Assembly (NCBI GenBank): GCA_016929465.1
Contig: JAFGIT010000363.1
Location: forward strand, 1-5,491
DNA: 5,491 nucleotides
Reading direction: 5' to 3'
Source: JAFGIT01 sp016929465 [NCBI: Candidatus Coatesbacteria bacterium]
GTDB lineage: Bacteria; B130-G9
A model generated the notes under the pieces. It had not been told where the DNA came from. It was given only the letters and a program-made list of their open reading frames with translations, and ran no database searches. Each line of letters starts with the position of its first letter. Within the stretch, counting starts at the first letter, position 1. Positions 1-5,491 of this stretch are shown here, in pieces. The position numbers were made by a program, and so were the translations under genes.

Positions 1-2
1 AG

Positions 3-1007
3 CAGATGATCCGCCGTGATGGTCCTTTCGAGGTGGATCTGGCCTATACGGTCATCTCCCAGGTGTGCCTGGGCCTGGACGCCGCGCACCGAGTGGGTGT
101 AATCCACCGTGATGTCAAACCGCAAAATATACTCATTACCGAGAACTACGGCGTGAAGATAGTTGACTTAGGGCTTGCGAGGCATTTGGGGGGGAGTTCG
201 GTCTCCCAGACCGGGATCATAATGGGCACCCCGGACTACATGTCGCCCGAGCAGGCGCGCGGGAAAAGCCTGGACGCGCGGTCGGACATCTACTCACTCG
301 GTGTCGTGATGTATGAGATGTTCACAGGGAAGTTGCCATTCACCGGCGAGTCGTCTGTCGCGATTTTGCTGGCTCACATGAGACAGCCACCTGAGTCGCC
401 GATGAGAGTTCGGCCCGACCTTCCGCCGTGGGTGAGCTACATGATCCTGAAGGCGATGGCGAAGAAGCCCAGTGGGAGGTACACCAAGACGACCGAGCTC
501 CTGGGTTACTTCGAGAAAAGCATGGCCGAATCGAAGATGGCCGAGGCAGACGAGAAGCCTGAATTGGCTGAAAAGCCTGAGAAGCAAGAGGCGCAGGAGC
601 CTGAGGTGAAGGTTCCCCATGAGTATTGTCCTTCTGCAGGGGGGCAGACGCATTCAAGGCGGAAGCTCAGATTGCTCTCTATGGCTCTCGTTGCATTCAT
701 CGCAATCCTGACGATCATCGCGATCGTCGTGGTGCGGACTCAGCTGGAGAGCCCGGCACAGATACAGGCGATAATTTCGGACGCGAAGGAGTTCGAGAGG
801 CAGCAGGACTTCGAGAAGGCCTTCGAGGTTTACATCAAAGGGATCAAGGAGCTCCCCGTCTCGATCTCGCTCTATTTCCGGGCGGGGCTGGCGTATGTTC
901 AGTATTTGTCGCACGAGCACCCGGTGCCGCTCGTTATCTCATTGATCGTCATTCTCATCTCACTAATCGCACCACTTTTTTTGATTCAGCAGAGGCTGAG
1001 ACGCTGA
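3..1007 (+). CDS. Membrane-anchored Ser/Thr protein kinase, Hanks type (5'-partial)
   Basis: This is the C-terminal part of a eukaryotic-like Ser/Thr kinase, which transfers phosphate from ATP to protein Ser/Thr. The frame runs in from the window edge, and the ATG at 6 is internal: the glycine-rich loop and the ATP-binding lysine of the N-lobe are missing. Counting that Met as residue 1, the catalytic loop is HRDVKPQN (34-41, with D36, K38 and N41), the metal-binding motif is DLG (54-56) in place of DFG, and the activation segment ends GTPDYMSPE (74-82). SDIYSLGVVMYEM (93-105) is the F-helix region. An E/K/P-rich linker (about 180-203) leads to a membrane segment (about 223-243), a loop of about 60 residues with one TPR-like helical pair (about 250-290), a second membrane segment (about 307-327) and a basic tail. 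The kinase domain should be cytoplasmic and the loop extracytoplasmic. Substrates are unknown. Kinase identity is secure; topology is inferred. Confidence 0.93.
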   Translation, partial: QMIRRDGPFEVDLAYTVISQVCLGLDAAHRVGVIHRDVKPQNILITENYGVKIVDLGLARHLGGSSVSQTGIIMGTPDYMSPEQARGKSLDARSDIYSLGVVMYEMFTGKLPFTGESSVAILLAHMRQPPESPMRVRPDLPPWVSYMILKAMAKKPSGRYTKTTELLGYFEKSMAESKMAEADEKPELAEKPEKQEAQEPEVKVPHEYCPSAGGQTHSRRKLRLLSMALVAFIAILTIIAIVVVRTQLESPAQIQAIISDAKEFERQQDFEKAFEVYIKGIKELPVSISLYFRAGLAYVQYLSHEHPVPLVISLIVILISLIAPLFLIQQRLRR

Positions 1008-1013
1008 GGCTCG

Positions 1014-2192
1014 ATGACACTCAAATCCCCCGTTGCCATCGCCAAGTGCGCTTCCTACTCCCCCGCTGAACTAGATGCCGCAATTTCGCGCGTCTTGGAG
1101 CTCATCGAGATCGAGGAGTCCGGGGACCTCGCCGGGAAGAGGGTGCTTCTCAAAATTAACCACCTGAACGGGACCGCTCCCGAGGCGAGTGCAAACACAC
1201 ATATAGAATTCACGCGCGCTGTCATCAGGCATCTGAAGTCAAGGGGAATTGCGCTCTTCGTATCGGATTCAGCTGGGCCCCTGGAGGACACCTTGGGTTG
1301 CTTCAAGAGGTCTGGATATTCACAGATGTGTGACGAGGAGGGTGTGGAACTTGTCCCGCTATCGAGGGACGGCTATGAGAGGATCGACCTGCCGGATGGG
1401 AGGCAGATCAAGTCAATACTCGTCTCTCGGCTCCTGATGGAGGCGGAGCTCGTGATTTCTCTGCCGAAGATCAAGACGCACGTCCAGACCGTTTTCACGG
1501 GGGCGGTCAAGAATTTCTTCGGTGCAATTCCTCTTGCGGAGCGGCGTCGGCTGCATCGCCTGAATAAGTACGAGCGGTTCAGCGAGTCGATAGTGGACCT
1601 TTATTCCCTTTTCAGCGGTGGCATTGCGATTATGGATGGTGTGGTGGGGATGCAAGGGAATGGCCCGTCGTCCGGCGCGCCGCGAAAGCTCGGCGCGCTG
1701 ATTGCCTCCCGGAACGCTGCGAACCTGGATGTCGTTGCGTGTAGCCTGATCGGATTGTCGTCGGGTCGAGTGCACACGGTCAAGGACACGATTGCGCGCG
1801 GGATGGCTCTGCCGCTCGATGAGATCGAGGTGTTGGGCGACCCCATCTCTGAATTGCGGACTCCATTCGACATCCCGATGCGGCTGTTGCTTCGGGCAAA
1901 TCCGCTTATAGAGAGGGCTACCGACGTTATCCTCGGCGTTCATTCGAGTGCGCTCATTGTCTTGAAGGATAGATGCACTCGGTGTGGTCATTGCCAGAAT
2001 ATCTGTCCGGTAGGGGCCATCACGATTGACAAATGCTGCCGGATAGATTATTCTAAATGTATTAAATGCTACTGTTGTTTCGAGGTTTGCCCATACGATG
2101 CGATCCTTCGTAAGCAGCCGTTTTTGGGTCGCATTGTCTCGAGGTTGTTGGGGCGTAATCGCAGGGGTCAGGGGCAGGATGAAGGTACCTGA
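1014..2192 (+). CDS. DUF362 domain protein with C-terminal double [4Fe-4S] ferredoxin module
   Basis: This 392-residue protein has an N-terminal DUF362 domain (about 1-310) and a ferredoxin-like C-terminus (about 315-365). The DUF362 hallmarks are the KINHLNG stretch (48-54) and the PKIKTHVQTVFTGAVKNFFG segment (151-170). Two cluster motifs of the CxxCxxCxxxCP type are complete: C321/C324/C327/C331 and C349/C352/C355/C359. Each should bind one [4Fe-4S] cluster, so electron transfer is likely, but the reaction and partner are not known for this family. No signal peptide or membrane segment is seen, so it is probably cytoplasmic. The tail after about 370 is Arg/Gly-rich. The start is supported by GAGG at 1006-1009, which overlaps the kinase stop codon, 4 nt before the ATG. 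It lies 6 nt downstream of the kinase and overlaps the next gene, suggesting co-transcription. Extra cysteines (C341, C342, C354) lie between and within the motifs. Confidence 0.9.
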   Translation: MTLKSPVAIAKCASYSPAELDAAISRVLELIEIEESGDLAGKRVLLKINHLNGTAPEASANTHIEFTRAVIRHLKSRGIALFVSDSAGPLEDTLGCFKRSGYSQMCDEEGVELVPLSRDGYERIDLPDGRQIKSILVSRLLMEAELVISLPKIKTHVQTVFTGAVKNFFGAIPLAERRRLHRLNKYERFSESIVDLYSLFSGGIAIMDGVVGMQGNGPSSGAPRKLGALIASRNAANLDVVACSLIGLSSGRVHTVKDTIARGMALPLDEIEVLGDPISELRTPFDIPMRLLLRANPLIERATDVILGVHSSALIVLKDRCTRCGHCQNICPVGAITIDKCCRIDYSKCIKCYCCFEVCPYDAILRKQPFLGRIVSRLLGRNRRGQGQDEGT

Positions 2193-2460
2193 TCTGGTCA
2201 ATCTAATTTCGGAGCGTGCTTCGCTCCCGGTTGAGCAGACGAAGCCGATGGTGGAGGTGTTCTTCAGGTCGATCAAGAGCGCTCTTAAGGAACACCGCCG
2301 CACGGAGCTCCGTGGATTCGGGGCGTTCGAGGTGAGGGATCGGGAACCTGCGCTCAGGATGAATCCAAAAACAGGCGAGAAGGTGCATGTCGGACAGCGT
2401 CGCAAGGTGGTGTTCAAGCCGAGTCGGCTGCTTGTCGGACGTTTGAGAGGGGGCGCGTGA
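2179..2460 (+). CDS. HU/IHF-family DNA-binding protein
   Basis: This is a small basic nucleoid-type protein of 93 residues, close to the usual 90-100 of the HU/IHF family, which binds and bends DNA as a dimer. The N-terminal helices (about 3-38) have the family pattern, followed by the signature RGFGAFEVR (45-53). The beta-arm tip carries NPKTGE (62-67), whose proline P63 corresponds to the residue that intercalates into DNA. The arm returns through a basic stretch (VGQRRKVVFKPS, 71-82). An ATG at 2098 in the same frame would add 27 residues unlike the family, so the ATG at 2179 is chosen; GGGG at 2171-2174 is a plausible ribosome-binding site. It overlaps the DUF362 gene by 14 nt, consistent with translational coupling. 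Whether it acts as HU, as IHF or as a specialised paralogue cannot be told. The C-terminus is short and Arg/Gly-rich. Confidence 0.93.
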   Translation: MKVPDLVNLISERASLPVEQTKPMVEVFFRSIKSALKEHRRTELRGFGAFEVRDREPALRMNPKTGEKVHVGQRRKVVFKPSRLLVGRLRGGA

Positions 2461-2461
2461 G

Positions 2462-2478
2462 ATTAACCTGGGGTTAAT
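2462..2478. repeat. Perfect inverted repeat ATTAACC-TGG-GGTTAAT
   Basis: Two 7-bp arms (2462-2468 and 2472-2478) are exact reverse complements around a 3-nt centre, starting 2 nt after the HU-like gene stop. The size and symmetry suit a small operator. No T-run follows, so it is unlikely to be a strong intrinsic terminator. A second inverted pair, ACCTGG (2466-2471) and CCAGGT (2484-2489), overlaps it, so the two could not form as hairpins at once. Confidence 0.6.
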
Positions 2479-2524
2479 ATTATCCAGGTGGAATCGCTGA
2501 GATTATTTGTTAATCTTGTCCTGG
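2473..2524 (+). repeat. Imperfect 16-bp direct repeat, 36-bp offset
   Basis: Copies at 2473-2488 and 2509-2524 share the pattern GTTAATNTTRTCCWGG, with 13 of 16 positions identical. Each copy follows an element starting GATTA. Paired sites like this are typical of binding sites for a dimeric or cooperative DNA-binding protein, but the protein is unknown. Chance is possible in AT-rich DNA, though the shared TCC-GG ends make it less likely. Confidence 0.5.
2500..2516. repeat. Inverted repeat AGATTA-TTTGT-TAATCT
   Basis: Six-bp exact arms (2500-2505 and 2511-2516) flank a 5-nt centre. The element overlaps the tentative -35 box of dnaN and the second copy of the direct repeat. It resembles the 2462-2478 element in having a TTA/TAA core and the same total length of 17 bp, so the two may be sites for one regulator. 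Confidence 0.45.
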
Positions 2525-2591
2525 AAGAGGATTAATTTGGGGACGATTTGTTCGGTGACATCATCTGCCGATCCAAGATACGTGGATTTTT

Positions 2592-2597
2592 AGGAGG
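2592..2597 (+). promoter_or_regulatory. Strong Shine-Dalgarno site for dnaN
   Basis: AGGAGG lies 5 nt before the ATG at 2603. It is the clearest ribosome-binding site in the window and fixes the dnaN start. Confidence 0.9.
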
Positions 2598-2602
2598 TTT
2601 GC

Positions 2603-3805
2603 ATGAGATTTGTCGCGAAGGCTAAAGACTTTTTGAAGGGATTACAGGACATACAGGGGATAGCGGGTCAGCGGAGCATTAATCCGATGCTCTCTGAGAC
2701 GCTTATCGAGACAGCGGATGATGGAATCACCATATATGCGACCGACCTGACGGTGTCGCTACAGGAACGAGTGAAGGCCGAGGTGGCGGGCGCGGGCTCG
2801 ATCGTGGTTCAGGCTAAGAAGATGTTCGAGATCGCGCGGCAGTTGCCTGAGGAGAAGGTCACCGTCGAGACAATAGATGGGAATTGGCTGAGACTTTCCT
2901 CGGGACATGCCAAATTCAAGATCGTAGGGCTTCCACCCGAGGAGTTCCCGCCGATGCCGGAATATGACCCTTCATGCCTTTCGGAAATCAACTTCAGCGC
3001 GCTCAGGTCGGCATTCGGCAAGATCATCGCCTCGATGTGCGAAAACGACGCTCGCAAGTATCTGAATGGTGGTCTCATGGAGTTAGTCCCTGGGGAGGGG
3101 ACGGTATTCGTTTCGACCGACAGCCATCGGCTTTCATATAAGGTATCCGACATTGGATTCAAGTTGGAGGGTGACAAGCCTGTCCAGTTGATCATTCCCC
3201 GGAAGAGCATGGATGAGATAATGCGTCTCTTTGCAGACGATGAGACGGTCCAAATGGGCCTGGATAGGCGTCGTCTTCTTTTCCGAAGCGATCGTCTGAC
3301 TTTCCTCTCGACGCTTATAGATGCCGATTATCCCGACTACAGGGCTGTAATCCCGAAGTCTTTCAGCTTCAGGGTGAAGGTTCTTCGGGAGGGATTGGAT
3401 GCTGTCTTGAAGCGAGTCTCAGTCTGCTCGGATCCCAGGACCCATCGCGTGCGATTTTTCCTGAAGCCAGGAGCTTTGCAGTTGGTCGGCGAGGACGCTG
3501 AGATAGGCGAGGCGACGGACGAAGTGGAGGCGGAATATGAGGGTGATGGCCTCGCTACGCTTATAGAGAAGCAGAAAAAGGAGCGAGAGGAGCTCAGAAG
3601 AGAGGGCGAGGACAATGTCATCGAGCAGGAGCACGAAGACCGGCTCGAGATAGACTACAACGCTTCGTTCTTCGAGGATGCGCTCAAGAATATCGAGACC
3701 GCGAAGGTGGTCTTCGAGTTCTCCGAGCCGACGTCAGGATGTGTGCTCAAGCCCGACGAGGCTGAGCCTACGCAGTTGGCAATAGTCATGCCAATGGGCC
3801 GTTAG
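2603..3805 (+). CDS. dnaN: DNA polymerase III beta subunit (sliding clamp)
   Basis: This is the ring-shaped clamp that tethers the replicative polymerase and other repair and replication proteins to DNA. At 400 residues it is longer than the roughly 366 of E. coli. The N-terminus (MRFVAKAKDFLKGLQDIQGI) is typical of the family. Other family landmarks are the ATDL stretch near 46, the GLPPEEFPPMPE segment near 108, the STDSHRLSYK segment near 171, DADYPDYRAVIPK near 240 and the C-terminal MPMGR, which aligns with E. coli MPMRL in the partner-binding cleft of domain III. The extra length is mostly a highly charged stretch at about 316-347, between the YEGD turn and the LEIDYN strand. The start is set by AGGAGG at 2592. 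Upstream is a repeat-bearing spacer and downstream is guaA; neither dnaA nor recF is adjacent. The product should be an essential cytoplasmic dimer. The identification is secure. Confidence 0.97.
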   Translation: MRFVAKAKDFLKGLQDIQGIAGQRSINPMLSETLIETADDGITIYATDLTVSLQERVKAEVAGAGSIVVQAKKMFEIARQLPEEKVTVETIDGNWLRLSSGHAKFKIVGLPPEEFPPMPEYDPSCLSEINFSALRSAFGKIIASMCENDARKYLNGGLMELVPGEGTVFVSTDSHRLSYKVSDIGFKLEGDKPVQLIIPRKSMDEIMRLFADDETVQMGLDRRRLLFRSDRLTFLSTLIDADYPDYRAVIPKSFSFRVKVLREGLDAVLKRVSVCSDPRTHRVRFFLKPGALQLVGEDAEIGEATDEVEAEYEGDGLATLIEKQKKEREELRREGEDNVIEQEHEDRLEIDYNASFFEDALKNIETAKVVFEFSEPTSGCVLKPDEAEPTQLAIVMPMGR

Positions 3806-3858
3806 CAAAATTATTACCGCGATGCTTCCGATTAACGTAGCGACAGGACATACGGCTG
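3806..3858 (+). promoter_or_regulatory. Short dnaN-guaA spacer with weak ribosome-binding site
   Basis: This 53-nt gap has an AT-rich first part and AGGA at 3845-3848, 10 nt before the guaA ATG, a weak and rather distant Shine-Dalgarno match. It contains GATTAACG at 3830-3837, sharing GATTAAC with the spacer before dnaN. No terminator hairpin with a T-run is seen, so read-through from dnaN into guaA is plausible. No confident promoter is recognised. Confidence 0.4.
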
Positions 3859-5439
3859 ATGACGAATTCAGACCAATTTCCGCGGCACATCACAGGCCAG
3901 CGAGTAGTCGTTCTTGATTTTGGATCACAATACACACAGTTAATCGCGCGTCGAATACGAGAGAGTCGGGTATTCTCTGAGATACTTCCGTATAATGCCC
4001 CGGCTTCCAAGGTCCTCTATGGAGATGTCAGGGGCATAATATTCTCCGGTGGGCCGAGTAACATCTCATCCGAAGATGCATTGCTTCCCGATTCGGAGAT
4101 ACTCGAGGCGGGCATTCCGATTCTCGGTATCTGCTACGGGATGCAGCTTTTGTCCTCGCATTTTGGTGGGCAAATTGGTCGGGCGAGCCGTCGCGAGTAT
4201 GGCAGCGCCCAGTTGTCGATATTGTCTCACGATGGCATTTTCAAGGGTATTCCCGGAGATGGTGGGCGAGAGACGAAGGTCTGGATGAGCCACGGAGACC
4301 GTGTGGAATCGCTTGGCCCTGAGCTCAAGGCCATTGCGGAGACGGGCAATTCCCCACACGCGGCGATCAAGCACATTGATAGGCCGATTTTCGGGGTCCA
4401 ATTCCACCCCGAGGTCGCTCATACTAGAGAGGGCAAGCGAGTCCTCGACAACTTCTTGTTCGAGATATGCAAATGTGAGCCGAGCTGGACCGCGGAGTCC
4501 TTCATCGAACGTGAGATCGCCGAGTGCAGGCGACTCATCGGCGACGGGAAAGTGGTTTGCGCGACGAGTGGCGGGGTGGATTCGACCGTGGTCGCGGCGC
4601 TTCTCTCGAGGGCAATTGGTGACAATCTCGTCGCTATCTTCGTCGATAACGGACTGCTTCGGCAGGACGAGGCGAAGGAGGTTGCTCAGATACTGCGAGA
4701 CGGACTCGGGATAAATCTTATTGTTGTCAGCGCACGAGAGCGATTTTTGTCGTCACTGCGAGGCGTCTCCGACCCGCAGGAGAAGCGCAAGATAATTGGT
4801 AATCTATTCATAGAGCTCTTCGAGGAGTCAGCGAATCCGCTGAAGGATTGTGAATACTTGGCCCAGGGCACGCTGTATCCCGATGTGATAGAGAGCGTCT
4901 CGGTGAAGGGTCCGTCCGCCTTGATCAAGGGTCATCACAACGTCTGGGGCCTGCCGGAGCGGATGAAGCTGAAGTTGATAGAGCCCTTGCGCGAGCTTTT
5001 CAAGGACGAGGTCAGGCTTATCGGCAGAGAGCTCGGGATTCCCGACAGGCTCATCATGCGACAACCGTTCCCTGGCCCCGGGCTTGCTGTGCGGATCATT
5101 GGACCGATAGCGCCGCCGCAGCTGGAAGTCCTGCGGAATGCCGACGCGATTGTGCGCGAGGAGATTGAGAGAGCCGGTCTCGCTGATAGCCTGTGGCAGT
5201 GGTTCGCCGTGTTGCTTCCCGTCAAGAGCGTTGGAGTCATGGGGGACGAACGGACGTATGAGAATGCGGTCGCGATCCGCGTGGTAGAGAGCCTCGATGC
5301 GATGACTGCAGATTGGGCGAGGCTTCCCTATGACGTGCTGGCGACCATCTCTAGCCGCATAATCAATGAGGTTGATGGGGTTAATCGGGTCGTTTATGAT
5401 ATTAGCACCAAGCCGCCGAGCACCATAGAGTGGGAGTGA
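3859..5439 (+). CDS. guaA: GMP synthetase (glutamine-hydrolysing)
   Basis: The enzyme converts XMP, ATP and glutamine to GMP, the last step of guanine nucleotide synthesis, in the cytoplasm. Its 526 residues match the E. coli length (525). The N-terminal class I glutamine amidotransferase domain (about 14-205) has the nucleophile C92 in GICYGMQ and the H183/E185 pair in HPEV. The ATP-pyrophosphatase domain follows, with the P-loop SGGVDS (237-242). The C-terminal dimerisation domain contains RQPFPGPGLAVRI (401-413) and LPVKSVGVMGDERTYE (453-468), and ends in the conserved TIEWE. All catalytic motifs are intact. The N-terminal extension of about ten residues before the first beta strand is ordinary. 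The stop TGA is followed at once by an in-frame TAA. No guaB is seen beside it. The 53-nt spacing suggests possible co-transcription with dnaN. The identification is secure. Confidence 0.98.
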   Translation: MTNSDQFPRHITGQRVVVLDFGSQYTQLIARRIRESRVFSEILPYNAPASKVLYGDVRGIIFSGGPSNISSEDALLPDSEILEAGIPILGICYGMQLLSSHFGGQIGRASRREYGSAQLSILSHDGIFKGIPGDGGRETKVWMSHGDRVESLGPELKAIAETGNSPHAAIKHIDRPIFGVQFHPEVAHTREGKRVLDNFLFEICKCEPSWTAESFIEREIAECRRLIGDGKVVCATSGGVDSTVVAALLSRAIGDNLVAIFVDNGLLRQDEAKEVAQILRDGLGINLIVVSARERFLSSLRGVSDPQEKRKIIGNLFIELFEESANPLKDCEYLAQGTLYPDVIESVSVKGPSALIKGHHNVWGLPERMKLKLIEPLRELFKDEVRLIGRELGIPDRLIMRQPFPGPGLAVRIIGPIAPPQLEVLRNADAIVREEIERAGLADSLWQWFAVLLPVKSVGVMGDERTYENAVAIRVVESLDAMTADWARLPYDVLATISSRIINEVDGVNRVVYDISTKPPSTIEWE

Positions 5440-5491
5440 TAAATAATCGCGACTCGGTTGGGTCGTGTGGGTGAATGAACAAAGGGGACAT
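5440..5491 (+). other. 3' flank of guaA: second stop, small hairpin, possible next gene start
   Basis: A TAA (5440-5442) directly follows the guaA TGA in frame. A hairpin with an 8-bp stem including two G-T pairs (5448-5455 with 5460-5467, loop GGTT) lies after it. It lacks a following T-run, so intrinsic termination is doubtful. An ATG at 5475 (MNKGD...) stays open to the window edge but has no good ribosome-binding site. AAAGGGGA at 5481-5488 could instead serve a start beyond the edge. Neither gene call can be made from this. Confidence 0.35.

Larger units (their letters stand above)
2461..2602 (+). promoter_or_regulatory. AT-rich spacer before dnaN, probable promoter/control region
   Basis: This 142-nt gap is AT-rich compared with the genes on both sides and is dense in GATTA/TTAAT words. 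A loose sigma-70-like match is TTGTTA (2507-2512) and ATTAAT (2531-2536), 18 nt apart, which would start a transcript near 2543 with a leader of about 60 nt. The match is weak. Inverted and direct repeats in 2461-2542 overlap these boxes, so a regulator could act here. No coding frame is evident. The region could instead be related to replication-origin control, since it precedes dnaN. Confidence 0.4.

Noticed and set aside
54-56. Possible pseudokinase because DFG is replaced by DLG (residues 54-56 of the visible kinase part)
   Set aside because: The metal-binding aspartate is kept and HRD, K and N of the catalytic loop are intact; the middle residue varies among active bacterial kinases.
626-1069. 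Plus-strand open frame of 147 codons overlapping the kinase end
   Set aside because: It is an out-of-frame reading of the kinase tail and DUF362 start, with no recognisable domain; the kinase frame has the coherent membrane segments.
2098-2178. N-terminal extension of the HU-like protein from an upstream ATG
   Set aside because: The added 27 residues are encoded within the ferredoxin module of another frame and do not fit the family, while the ATG at 2179 gives a standard-length protein.
1413-2417. Long open frame of 334 codons on the minus strand
   Set aside because: It lies wholly opposite the DUF362 and HU-like genes, its translation resembles no family I recognise, and both plus-strand genes have clear motifs.
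3806-3858. Intrinsic terminator between dnaN and guaA
   Set aside because: No GC-rich stem followed by a T-run can be found.
4301-4714. Plus-strand open frame of 137 codons inside guaA
   Set aside because: It is an alternate frame of a fully intact guaA, with a Ser/Arg-rich translation typical of a shadow frame.

Overview
The window looks like ordinary bacterial chromosome carrying five protein genes, all on the + strand, with short AT-rich spacers and moderately GC-rich coding sequence. Bacterial traits are the Shine-Dalgarno-type leaders (very clear before dnaN), a DNA polymerase III beta clamp, an HU/IHF-type protein and a two-domain bacterial GMP synthetase. The genus cannot be read from the sequence. 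A Hanks-type membrane kinase, a DUF362 iron-sulfur protein and an isolated dnaN would fit a little-studied environmental or candidate-phylum lineage, but that is inference.

Layout: positions 1-1007 hold the C-terminal part of a Ser/Thr protein kinase whose start lies outside the window. It is followed after 6 nt by a DUF362 protein with two C-terminal [4Fe-4S] motifs (1014-2192). That gene overlaps by 14 nt a 93-residue HU/IHF-family DNA-binding protein (2179-2460). The tight packing suggests one transcription unit. A 142-nt AT-rich spacer (2461-2602) follows; it carries inverted and direct repeats and probably the promoter or control region of dnaN. Next come dnaN (2603-3805), a 53-nt gap and guaA (3859-5439). 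The last 52 nt hold a second stop codon in frame, a small hairpin and perhaps the start of another gene.

How the genes relate: dnaN (replication processivity) and the HU-like protein (DNA bending) share a DNA-transaction theme, and guaA supplies GMP. The kinase and the DUF362 protein have no evident functional link to them. The usual dnaA and recF neighbours of dnaN are not seen. The features most worth a second look are the repeat-bearing spacer ahead of dnaN, a charged insertion of about 32 residues in domain III of the clamp, and the kinase's two-membrane-segment tail. No mobile element, CRISPR array, tRNA or rRNA was recognised, and I do not see a convincing undescribed multi-gene system.
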